Below, one piece after another: positions 27,201-38,800 of a DNA stretch of 64,000 nt (its first letter is position 1; each line of letters begins with the position of its first letter). Below the pieces are notes generated by a model. That model did not search any database and was not told the DNA's origin. It saw only the letters and a program-made list of their open reading frames with translations. Made by a program: the position numbers and the translations under genes. This DNA comes from Paratinospora sagittata (taxonomy: Eukaryota > Streptophyta > Magnoliopsida > Ranunculales > Menispermaceae): NCBI GenBank assembly GCA_035771175.1, contig CM069603.1:24342286-24406285 (forward strand). Direction: 5' to 3'.

Positions 27201-28544
27201 TTCTGAAAGGTTTTAATCAAAATTTTAATGAGTTTTCAATTATTTAAAAGTGTTTAATCTTATATCAAAGTGTTTTGAGTCAATGAAATGGTTCTTTAGT
27301 GTCAAAATATTAATTTTTCAAAAATAAGGCTATCCAGCAATTTGCACGTTTTAGACTAAAATCTTATATTTCTAATGAGAAAAATGTGGGCACTTCTGCT
27401 TGCTCAACTTTTCTATTCCTTCACAGTTTTGCCAGGTTATCTTAATTGAAATATTCTCTAGTAACACCTAGATGATTCCCATTGTCTCGCACGCCCAAAA
27501 AACTTTAGATTGAACAATGTTTTGAATTCAAATCATTTTGTAGTACTCTTGCTCTTTAACCTTCAACTTCAATTTTTATAAAATTCTTATTCTCTGATTT
27601 TCAAAAATACAACACGCACGATATTTGCAAGTTAGATTGAGCTTTTCGAAGAGTTTCTCAAGAGAAGAAAGTAATGATTCTTGCCTTTCCAAAAAAAGGC
27701 TTCGAATTGAATCAAAATTGCAATCTGTCTTGATGTTCAGCTAGTTCTTCATTTTATCCCTTGTGTGCTAAGATTTGCAGAGGCTATCCATTGTTTAAAA
27801 CTCTAAGTATATGAAGTGGTCTCGGTAAGATAACACATCAAAAAGGAACACATTACCTGTTTTGCGTCAAGAACCCATCAAACAATAGCTTTCGAATTCT
27901 ACAAAGATCAAGCTCGAAGAACGAAGACATATCTAATGTCTAATGCATTAGTTTGATTTCTGGTGTGTAGGGTAACCGCTCGATCACTCTCAGCACTAAA
28001 ACTCTGAAAATTGCAAAGTCTTCAAAATCACTTTCGATATAGTATTTCATTTTGAAAAAAATGTTTTCTGAAAGGTTTTAATCATAATTTTGATGAATTT
28101 TGAATTATTGAAAAGTGTTTAATCTTATATCAAAGTGTTTTGAGTCAATGAAATAGTTCTTTAGTGTCAAAATATTAATTTTTCAAAAATAAGGCTATCC
28201 AGCAATTTGCACGTTTTAGACTAAATTCTTATATTTCTAACGAGAAAAATGTGGGCACTTCTGCTAGCTCGATTTTTCTATTCCTTCACAGTTTTGCCAG
28301 GTTATCTTAATTGAAATATTCTCTAGTAACACCTAGATGATTCCCATTGTCTCGCACGCCCAAAAAACTTTAGATTGAACAATGTTTTGAATTCAAATCA
28401 TTTTGTACTACTCTTGCTCTTTAACCTTCAACTTCAAATTTTACAAAACACTCATTCTCTGATTTTCAAAAATACAACACGCACGATATTTGCAAGTTAA
28501 ATTGAGCTTTTCGAAGAGTTTTTCAAGAGAAGAAAGTAATGATT
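24218..28544 (+). repeat. Monomers 29-33, mixed subfamilies
   Basis: Monomer 29 resembles 24 (CGAAGGCATATC, TCACGTCTTAG, GTGTAATAATC), and 30 resembles 25 and 27 (GAGCCCATC). Monomer 31 resembles the B-like units 3, 6, 8 (CATTTTTACAAAAA) and later 40. Monomer 32 brings AAAAAATTATTTTC. Monomer 33 has the CCTTTCCAAAAA loop variant and is the first unit with GCTAGCTCG. No gene is present. Confidence 0.75.
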
Positions 28545-28966
28545 CTTGCCTTTGCAAAAAAAGGCTTCGAATTGAATCAAAATTGCAATCTGTCTTGATG
28601 TTCAGCTAGTTCTTCATTTTATCCCTTGTGTGCTAAGAATTGCAGAGGCTATCTATTGTTTAAAACTCTAAGTATATGAAGTGGTCTCGGTAAGATAACA
28701 CATCAAAAAGGAACACATTACCTGTTTTGCGTCAAGAACCCATCAAACAATAGCTTTCGAATTCTACAAAGATCAAGCTCGAAGAACGAAGACATATCTA
28801 ATGTCTAATGCATTAGTTTGATTTCTGGTGTGTAGGGTAACCCCTCGATCAATCTCAGCACTAAAACTCTGAAAATTGCAAAGTCTTCAAAATCACTTTC
28901 GATATATATTTCATTTTGAAAAAAAAATGTTTTCTGAAATGTTTTCAAGAGAAGAAAGTAATGATT
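28545..28966 (+). repeat. Truncated monomer 34 (422 bp)
   Basis: This is the only grossly shortened unit. It keeps roughly the first 400 bp and the last 25 bp of the monomer and lacks about 443 bp between. The join is at 28941-28945, where TGTTTT from mid-monomer meets TTTTCAAGAG from the monomer end. Four T residues are shared by both sides, so the breakpoint is ambiguous by four bases. The front half resembles monomer 33 and the tail (GATTTTTGCC) resembles units such as 24 and 29. The next monomer follows in normal phase. Confidence 0.9.
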
Positions 28967-30693
28967 TTTGCCTTTGCAAAAAAAGGCTTCGAATTGAATC
29001 AAAATTGCAATCTGTCTTGATGTTCAGCTAGTTCTTCATTTTATCCCTTGTGTGCTAAGATTTACAGAGGCTATCCATTGTTTAAAACTCTAAGTATATG
29101 AAGTGGTCTAGGTAAGATAACACATCAAAAAGGAACACATCACCTGTTTTGCGTCAAGAGCCCATCAAACAATAGCTTGCGAATTCTACAAAGATCAAGC
29201 TCGAAGAACGAAGACATATCTCATGTCTAATGCATTAGTTTGATCTGTGGTGTGTAGGGTAACCGCTCGATCACTCTCAGCACTAAAACTCTGAAAATTG
29301 CAAGTCTTCAAAATCACTTTCGATATAGTATTTCATTTTGAAAAACATGTTTTCTGAAAGGTTTTAATCATAATTTTAATGAGTTTTGAATTATTTAAAA
29401 GTGTTTAATCTTATATCAAAGTGTTTTGAGTCAATGAATGGTTCTTTAGTGTCAAAATATTAATTTTTCAAAAATAAGGCTATCCAGCAATTTGCACGTC
29501 TTAGACTAAAATCTTATATTTCTAACGAGAAAAATGAGGGCACTTCTGCTTGCTCAATTTTTCTATTCCTTCACAGTTTTGCCAGGTTATCTTAATTGAA
29601 ATATTCTCTAGTAACACCTAGATGATTCCCATTGTCTCGCAGTCCCAAAAAACTTTAGATTGAACAATGTTTTGAATTCAAATCATTTTTTAGTACTCTT
29701 GCTCTTTAACCTTCAACTTCAAATTTTATAAAACACTCATTCTCTGATTTTCAAAAATTCAACACGCACGATATTTGCAAGTTAGATTGAGCTTTTCGAA
29801 GAGTTTTTCAAGAGAAGAAAGTAATGATTTTTGCCTTTGCAAAAAAAGGCTTCGAATTGAATCAAAATTGCAATCTGTCTTGATGTTCAGCTAGTTCTTC
29901 ATTTTATCCCTTGTGTGCTAAGATTTACAGAGGCTATCCATTGTTAAAAACTCTAAGTATATGAAGTGGTCTAGGTAAGATAACACATCAAAAAGGAACA
30001 CATCACCTGTTTTGCGTCAAGAGCCCATCAAACAATAGCTTGCGAATTCTACAAAGATCAAGCTCGAAGAACGAAGACATATCTCATGTCTAATGCATTA
30101 GTTTGATCTGTGGTGTGTAGGGTAACCGCTCGATCACTCTCAGCACTAAAACTCTGAAAATTGCAAGTCTTCAAAATCACTTTCGATATAGTATTTCATT
30201 TTGAAAAACATGTTTTCTGAAAGGTTTTAATCATAATTTTAATAAGTTTTGAATTATTTAAAAGTGTTTAATCTTATATCAAAGTGTTTTGAGTCAATGA
30301 AATGGTTCTTTAGTGTCAAAATATTAATTTTTCAAAAATAAGGCTATCCAGCAATTTGCACGTCTTAGACTAAAATCTTATATTTCTAACGAGAAAAATG
30401 AGGGCACTTCTGCTTGCTCAATTTTTCTATTCCTTCACAGTTTTGCCAGGTTATCTTAATTGAAATATTCTCTAGTAACACCTAGATGATTCCCATTGTC
30501 TCGCAGTCCCAAAAAACTTTAGATTGAACAATGTTTTGAATTCAAATCATTTTTTAGTACTCTTGCTCTTTAACCTTCAACTTCAAATTTTATAAAACAC
30601 TCATTCTCTGATTTTCAAAAATTCAACACGCACGATATTTGCAAGTTAGATTGAGCTTTTCGAAGAGTTTTTCAAGAGAAGAAAGTAATGATT
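28967..30693 (+). repeat. Twin monomers 35 and 36 (863 and 864 bp)
   Basis: The two units share variants seen nowhere else in this combination: AGCTTGCGAATTC, GATCTGTGGTG, ATTGCAAGTCTTC (two bases shorter than the usual form) and GAAAAACATG. Differences seen are CAATGAATGG/CAATGAAATGG (about 29437), TTGTTTAAAA/TTGTTAAAAA (about 29945) and AATGAG/AATAAG (about 30243). A recent single-monomer duplication lies directly right of the truncated unit. Confidence 0.8.
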
Positions 30694-33289
30694 CTTGCCT
30701 TTGCAAAAAAAGGCTTCGAAATGAATCAAAATTGCAATCTGTCTTGATGTTCAGCTAGTTCTTCATTTTATCCCTTGTGTGCTAAGATTTGCAGAGGCTA
30801 TCCATTGTTTAAAACTCTAAGTATATGAAGTGGTCTCGGTAAGATAACACATCAAGGAGGAACACATCACCTGTTTTGCATCAAGAACACATCAAACAAT
30901 AGCTTTCGAATTCTACAATGATCAAGCTCGAAGAACGAAGACATATCTCATGTCTAACGCATTAGTTTGATCTCTGGTGTGTAAGGTAACCCCTCGATCA
31001 CTCTCAGCACTAAAACTCTGAAAATTGCAAAGTCTTCAAAATCACTTTTGATATAGTATTTCATTTTGAAAAACATGTTTTCTGAAAGGTTTTAATCATA
31101 ATTTTAATGAGTTTTGAATTATTTAAAAGTGTTTATTCTTATATCAAAGTGTTTTGAGTCAATGAAATGGTTCTTTAGTGTCAAAATATTAATTTTTCAA
31201 AAATAAGGCTTTACAGCAATTGGCACGTGTTAGACTAAAATCTGATGTTTCTAACGAGAAAAATGTGGGCACTTCTGCTTGCTCGATTTTCTATTCCTTC
31301 ACAGTTTTGCCAGGTTATCTTAATTGAAATATTCTCTAGTAACACCTATATGATTCCCATTGTCTCGCACGCCCAAAAAACTTTAGATTGAACAATGTTT
31401 TGAATTCAAATCATTTTGTAGTACTCTTGCTCTTTAACCTTCAACTTCAAATTTTATGAAACACTTATTCTCTGATTTTCAAAAATACAACACGCACGAT
31501 ATTTGGAAGTTAGATTGAGCTTTTCGAAGAGTTTTTCAAGAGAAGAAAGTAATGATTCTTGCCTTTGCAAAAAAGGGCTTCGAATTGAATCAAAATTGCA
31601 ATCTGTCTTGATGTTCAGCTTGTTCTTCATTTTATCCCTTGTGTGCTAAGATTTGCAGAGGCTATCCATTGTTTAAAACTCTAAGTATATGAAGTGGTCT
31701 CGGTAAGATAACACATCAAAGAGGAACACATTACCTGTTTTGCGTCAAGAACCCATCAAACAATAGCTTTCGAATTCTACAAAGATCAAGCTCGAAGAAC
31801 GAAGACATATCTCATGTCTAATGCATTAGTTTGATCTCTGGTGTGGAGGGTAACCCCTCGATCAATCTCAGCACTAAAACTCTGAAAATTGCAAAGTCTT
31901 CAAAATCACTTTCGATATAGTATTTTATTTTGAAAAAAAATGTTTTCTGAAATGTTTTAATCATAATTTTAATGAGTTTTCAATAATTTAAAAGTGTAAT
32001 AATCTGATATCAAAGTGGTATGAGTCAATGAAATGGTTCTTTAGTGTCAAAATATTAATTTCTCAAAAATAAGGCTATCCAGCAATTTTCACCTCTGAGA
32101 GTAAAATCTTATATTTCTAACGAGAAAAATGAGGGCACTTCTGCTTGCTCAATTTTTCTATTCCTTCACAGTTTTGCCAGGTTATCTTAATTGAAATATT
32201 CTCTAGTAACACCTAGATGATTCCCATTGTCTCGCAGTCCCAAAAAACTTTAGATTGAACAATGTTTTGAATTCAAATCATTTTTTAGTACTCTTGCTCT
32301 TTAACCTTCAACTTCAAATTTTATAAAACACTCATTCTCTGATTTTCAAAAATTCAACACGCACGATATTTGCAAGTTAGATTGAGCTTTTCGAAGAGTT
32401 TTTCAAGAGAAGAAAGTAATGATTCTTGCCTTTGCAAAAAAAGGCTTCGAAATGAATCAAAATTGCAATCTGTCTTGATGTTCAGCTAGTTCTTCATTTT
32501 TTCCCTTGTGTGCTAAGATTTGCAGAGGCTATCCATTGTTTAAAACTCTAAGTATATGAAGTGGTCTCGGTAAGATAACACATCAAAGAGGAACACATCA
32601 CCTGTTTTGCATCAAGAACACATCAAACAATAGCTTTCGAATTCTACAAAGATCAAGCTCGAAGAACGAAGACATATCTCATGTCTAATGCATTAGTTTG
32701 ATCTTTGGTGTGTAGGGTAACCACTCGATCACTCTTAGCACTAAAACTCTGAAAATTGCAAAGTCTTCAAAATCACTTTTGATATAGTATTTCATTTTGA
32801 AAAAAATGTTTTCTGAAAGGTTTTAATCATAATTTTAATGAGTTTTGAATTATTTAAAAGTGTTTAATCTTATATCAAAGTGTTTTGAGTCAATGAAATG
32901 GTTCTTTAGTGTCAAAATATTAATTTTTCAAAAATAAGGCTATCCAGCAATTTGCACGTCTGAAAGTAAAATCTTATATTTCTAACGAAAAAAATGAGGG
33001 CACTTCTGCTTGCTCAATTTTTCTATTCCTTCACAGTTTTGCCAGGTTATCTTAATTGAAATATTCTCTAGTAACACCTAGATGATTCCCATTGTCTCGC
33101 AGTCCCATAAAACTTTAGATTGAACAATGTTTTGAATTCAAATCATTTTTTAGTACTCTTGCTCTTTAACCTTCAACTTCAAATTTTATAAAACACTCAT
33201 TCTCTGATTTTCAAAAATTCAACACGCACGATATTTGCAAGTTAGATTGAGCTTTTCGAAGAGTTTTTCAAGAGAAGAAAGTAATGATT
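30694..33289 (+). repeat. Three-monomer register, copy 1 (2596 bp; monomers 37-39)
   Basis: Monomers 38 and 39 match 41 and 42 at an offset of exactly 2596. Monomers 38 and 41 share GTGTGGAGGG, AATTTCTCAAAAAT and GTAATAATC. Monomers 39 and 42 share CTGAAAGTAAAATC, AACGAAAAAAATGAGGG and GTCCCATAAAAC. Monomer 37 matches 40 only in part, since its middle carries a 36-like patch. No gene is present. Confidence 0.75.
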
Positions 33290-35885
33290 CTTGCCTTTGC
33301 AAAAAAAGGCTTCGAAATGAATCAAAATTGCAATCTGTCTTGATGTTCAGCTAGTTCTTCATTTTATCCCTTGTGTGCTAAGATTTGCAGAGGCTATCCA
33401 TTGTTTAAAACTCTAAGTATATGAAGTGGTCTCGGTAAGATAACACATCAAAGAGGAACACATCACCTGTTTTGCATCAAGAACACATCAAACAATAGCT
33501 TTCGAATTCTACAATGATCAAGCTCGAAGAACGAAGACATATCTCATGTCTAACGCATTAGTTTGATCTCTAGTGTGTAAGGTAACCCCTCGATCAATCT
33601 TAGCACTAAAACTCTGAAAATTGCAAAGTCTTCAAAATCACTTTCGATATAGTATTTCATTTTTACAAAAATGTTTTCCGAAAGGTTTTAATCATAATTT
33701 TAATGAGTTTTGAATTATTTAAAAGTGTTTAATCTTATATCAAAGTGTTTTGAGTCAATGAAATGGTACTTTAGTGTCAAAATATTAATTTTTCAAAAAT
33801 AAAGCTTTCCAGCAATTGGCACGTGTTAGACTAAAATCTGATGTTTCTAACGAGAAAAATGTGGGCACTTCTGCTTGCTCGATTTTCTATTCCTTCACAG
33901 TTTTGCCAGGTTATCTTAATTGAAATATTCTCTAGTAACACCTATATGATTCCCATTGTCTCGCACGCCCAAAAAACTTTAGATTGAACAATGTTTTGAA
34001 TTCAAATCATTTTGTAGTACTCTTGCTCTTTAACCTTCAACTTCAAATTTTATAAAACACTTATTCTCTGATTTTCAAAAATACAACACGCACGATATTT
34101 GCAAGTTAAATTGAGCTTTTCGAAGAGTTTTTCAAGAGAAGAAAGTAATGATTCTTGCCTTTGCAAAAAAAGGCTTCGAATTGAATCAAAATTGCAATCT
34201 GTCTTGATGTTCAGCTAGTTCTTCATTTTATCCCTTGTGTGCTAAGATTTGCAGAGGCTATCCATTGTTTAAAACTCTAAGTATATGAAGTGGTCTCGGT
34301 AAGATAACACATCAAAGAGGAACACATTACCTATTTTGCGTCAAGAACCCATCAAACAATAGCTTTCGAATTCTACAAAGATCAAGCTCGAAGAACGAAG
34401 ACATATCTCATGTCTAATGCATTAGTTTGATCTCTGGTGTGGAGGGTAACCCCTCGATCAATCTCAGCACTAAAACTCTGAAAATTGCAAAGTCTTCAAA
34501 ATCACTTTCGATATAGTATTTTATTTTGAAAAAAAATGTTTTCTGAAATGTTTTAATCATAATTTTAATGAGTTTTCAATAATTTAAAAGTGTAATAATC
34601 TTATATCAAAGTGGTATGAGTCAATGAAATGGTTCTTTAGTGTCAAAATATTAATTTCTCAAAAATAAGGCTATCCAGCAATTTTCACGTCTGAAAGTAA
34701 AATCTTATATTTCTAACGAGAAAAATGAGGGCACTTCTGCTTGCTCAATTTTTCTATTCCTTCACAGTTTTGCCAGGTTATCTTAATTGAAATATTCTCT
34801 AGTAACACCTAGATGATTCCCATTGTCTCGCAGTCCCAAAAAACTTTAGATTGAACAATGTTTTGAATTCAAATCATTTTTTAGTACTCTTGCTCTTTAA
34901 CCTTCAACTTCAAATTTTATAAAACACTCATTCTCTGATTTTCAAAAATTCAACACGCACGATATTTGCAAGTTAGATTGAGCTTTTCGAAGAGTTTTTC
35001 AAGAGAAGAAAGTAATGATTCTTGCCTTTGCAAAAAAAGGCTTCGAAATGAATCAAAATTGCAATCTGTCTTGATGTTCAGCTAGTTCTTCATTTTATCC
35101 CTTGTGTGCTAAGATTTGCAGAGGCTATCCATTGTTTAAAACTCTAAGTATATGAAGTGGTCTCGGTAAGATAACACATCAAAGAGGAACACATCACCTG
35201 TTTTGCATCAAGAACACATCAAACAATAGCTTTCGAATTCTACAAAGATCAAGCTCGAAGAACAAAGACATATCTCATGTCTAATGCATTAGTTTGATCT
35301 TTGGTGTGTAGGGTAACCACTCGATCACTCTTAGCACTAAAACTCTGAAAATTGCAAAGTCTTCAAAATCACTTTTGATATAGTATTTCATTTTGAAAAA
35401 AATGTTTTCTGAAAGGTTTTAATCATAATTTTAATGAGTATTGAATTATTTAAAAGTGTTTAATCTTATATCAAAGTGTTTTGAGTCAATGAAATGGTTC
35501 TTTAGTGTCAAAATATTAATTTTTCAAAAATAAGGCTATCCAGCAATTTGCACGTCTGAAAGTAAAATCTTATATTTCTAACGAAAAAAATGAGGGCACT
35601 TCTGCTTGCTCAATTTTTCTATTCCTTCACAGTTTTGCCAGGTTATCTTAATTGAAATATTCTCTAGTAACACCTATATGATTCCCATTGTCTCGCAGTC
35701 CCATAAAACTTTAGATTGAACAATGTTTTGAATTCAAATCATTTTTTAGTACTCTTGCTCTTTAACCTTCAACTTCAAATTTTATAAAACACTCATTCTC
35801 TGATTTTCAAAAATTCAACACGCACGATATTTGCAAGTTAGATTGAGCTTTTCGAAGAGTTTTTCAAGAGAAGAAAGTAATGATT
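33290..35885 (+). repeat. Three-monomer register, copy 2 (2596 bp; monomers 40-42)
   Basis: This is the second copy of the trimer. It differs from copy 1 at scattered sites: 38 has GGGCTTCG, CAGCTTGTTC, TCTGATATC and CACCTCTGAG where 41 has the common forms; 42 has AACAAAGAC, GAGTATTG and CCTATATG where 39 does not. Divergence looks greater than between the other duplicated blocks, so this event is probably older. Monomer 43 does not continue the pattern. Confidence 0.75.
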
Positions 35886-38800
35886 CTTGCCTTTGCAAAA
35901 AAAGGCTTCGAATTGAATCAAAATTGCAATCTGTCTTGATGTTCAGCTAGTTCTTCATTTTATCCCTTGTGTGCTAAGATTTGCAGAGGCTATCCATTGT
36001 TTAAAACTCTAAGTATATGAAGTGGTCTCGGTAAGATAACACATCAAAGAGGAACACATTACCTGTTTTGCGTCAAGAACCCATCAAACAATAGCTTTCG
36101 AATTCTGCAAAGATCAAGCTCGAAGAACGAAGACATATCTCATGTCTAATGCATTAGTTTGATTTCTGGTGTGTAGGGTAACCCCTCGATCAATCTCAGC
36201 ACTAAAACTCTGAAAATTGCAAAGTCTTCAAAATCACTTTCGGTATAGTATTTCATTTTGAAAAAAATTATTTTCTGAAAGGTTTTAATCATAATTTTAA
36301 TGAGTTTTCAATTATTTAAAAGTGTTTAATCTTATATCAAAGTGGTATGAGGCAATGAAATTGTTTTTTAGTGTCAAAATATTAATTTTTCAAAAATAAG
36401 GCTATCCAGCAATTGGCACGTGTTAGACTAAAATCTTATATTTCTAACGAGAAAAATGTGGGCACTTCTGCTTGCTCAATTTTTCTATTCCTTCACAGTT
36501 TTGCCAGGTTATCTTAATTGAAATATTCTCTAGTAACACCTACATGATTCCCATTGTCTCGCACGCCCAAAAAACTTTAGATTGAACAATGTTTTGAATT
36601 CAAATCATTTTGTAGTACTCTTGGTCTTTAACCTTCAACTTCAAATTTTATAAAACTCTTATTCTATGATTTTCAAAAATACAACACGCACGATATTTGC
36701 AAGTTAGATTGAGCTTTTCGAAGAGTTTCTCAAGAGAAGAAAGTAATGATTCTTGCCTTTCCAAAAAAAGGCTTCGAATTGAATCAAAATTGCAATCTGT
36801 CTTGATGTTCAGCTAGTTCTTCATTTTATCCCTTGTGTGCTAAGATTTGCATAGGCTATCCATTGTTTAAAACTCTAAGTATGTGAAGTGGTCTCGGTAA
36901 GATAACACATCAAAGAGGAACACATTACCTGTTTTGCGTCAAGAACCCATCAAACAATAGCTTTCGAATTCTACAAAGATCAAGCTCGAAGAACGAAGAC
37001 ATATCTCATGTCTAATGCATTAGTTTGATTTCTGGTGTGTAGGGTAACCGCTCGATATCTCTCAGCACTAAAACTCTGAAAATTGCAAAGTCTTCAAAAT
37101 CACTTTCGATATAGTATTTCATTTTGAAAAAAATGTTTTCTGAAAGGTTTTAATCATAATTTTGATGAATTTTGAATTATTTAAAAGTGTTTAATCTTAT
37201 ATCAAAGTGTTTTGAGTCAATGAAATGGTTCTTTAGTGTCAAAATATTAATTTTTCAAAAATAAGGCTATCCAGCAATTTGCACGTTTTAGACTAAAATC
37301 TTATATTTTTAACGAGAAAAATGTGGGCACTTCTGCTAGCTCGATTTTTCTATTCCTTCACAGTTTTGCCAGGTTATCTTAATTGAAATATTCTCTAGTA
37401 ACACCTAGATGATTCCCATTGTCTCGCACGCCCAAAAAACTTTAGATTGAACAATGTTTTGAATTCAAATCATTTTGTACTACTCTTGCTCTTTAACCTT
37501 CAACTTCAAATTTTATAAAACACTCATTCTCTGATTTTCAAAAATACAACACGCACGATATTTGCAAGTTAGATTGAGCTTTTCGAAGAGTTTTTCAAGA
37601 GAAGAAAGTAATGATTCTTGCCTTTGCAAAAAAAGGCTTCGAATTGAATCAAAATTGCAATCTGTCTTGATGTTCAGCTAGTTCTTCATTTTATCCCTTG
37701 TGTGCTAAGATTTGCAGATGCTATCCATTGTTTAAAACTCTAAGTATATGAAGTGGTCTCGATAAGATAACACACCAAAAATGAACACATCACCTGTTTT
37801 GCATCAAGAACACATCAAACAATAGCTTTCGAATTCTACAAAGATAAAGCTCGAAGAACGAAGGCATATCTCATGTCTAATGCATTAGATTCATCTCTGG
37901 TGTGTAGGGTAACCCCTCGATCAATCTCAGCACTAAAACTCTGAAAATTGCAAAGTCTTCAAAATCACTTTCGATATAGTATTTCATTTTGAAGAAAAAT
38001 GTTTTTTGAAAGGTTTTAATCATAATTTTAATGAGTTTTGAATTATTTAAAAGTGTTTAATCTTATATCAAAGTGTTTTGAGTCAATGAAATGGTTCTTT
38101 AGTGTCAAAATATTCATTTTTCAAAAATAAGGCTATCCAGCAATTTTCACGTCTTAGACTAAAATCTAATATTTCTAACGAGAAAAATGTGGGCACTTCT
38201 GCTTGCTCAATTTTTATATTCCTTCACAGTTTTGCCAGGTTATCTTGATTGAAATATTCTCTAGTAACACCTAGATGATTCCCATTGTCTCGCACGCCCA
38301 AAAAACTTTAGATTGAACAATGTTTTGAATTCAAATCATTTTGAAGTACTCTTGCTTTTTAACCTTCAACTTCAAATTTTATAAAACACTTATTCTCTGA
38401 TTTTCAAAAATACAACACGCACGATATTTGCAAGTTAGATTGAGCTTTTCGAAGAGTTTTTCAAGGGAAGAAAGTAATGATTCTTGCCTTTGCAAAAAAA
38501 GGCTTCGAATTGAATCAAAATTGCAATCTGTCTTGATGTTCAGCTAGTTCTTCATTTTATCCCTTGTGTGCTAAGATTTACAGAGGCTATCCATTGTTTA
38601 AAATTCTAAGTATATGAAGTGGTCTAGGTAAGATAACACATCAAAAAGGAACACATCACCCGTTTTGCGTCAAGAACCCATCAAACAATAGCTTTCGAAT
38701 TCTACAAAGATCAAGCTCGAAGAACGAAGACATATCTCATTTCTAATGCATTAGTTTGATCTTTGGTGTGTAGGGTAACCGCTCGATCACTCTCAGCACT

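Noticed and set aside
28805..29002. A 65-codon open reading frame on the minus strand
   Set aside because: It begins with TTG and exists only because the deletion in monomer 34 brings together two satellite segments. It has no homologous frame in other monomers and no coding features.
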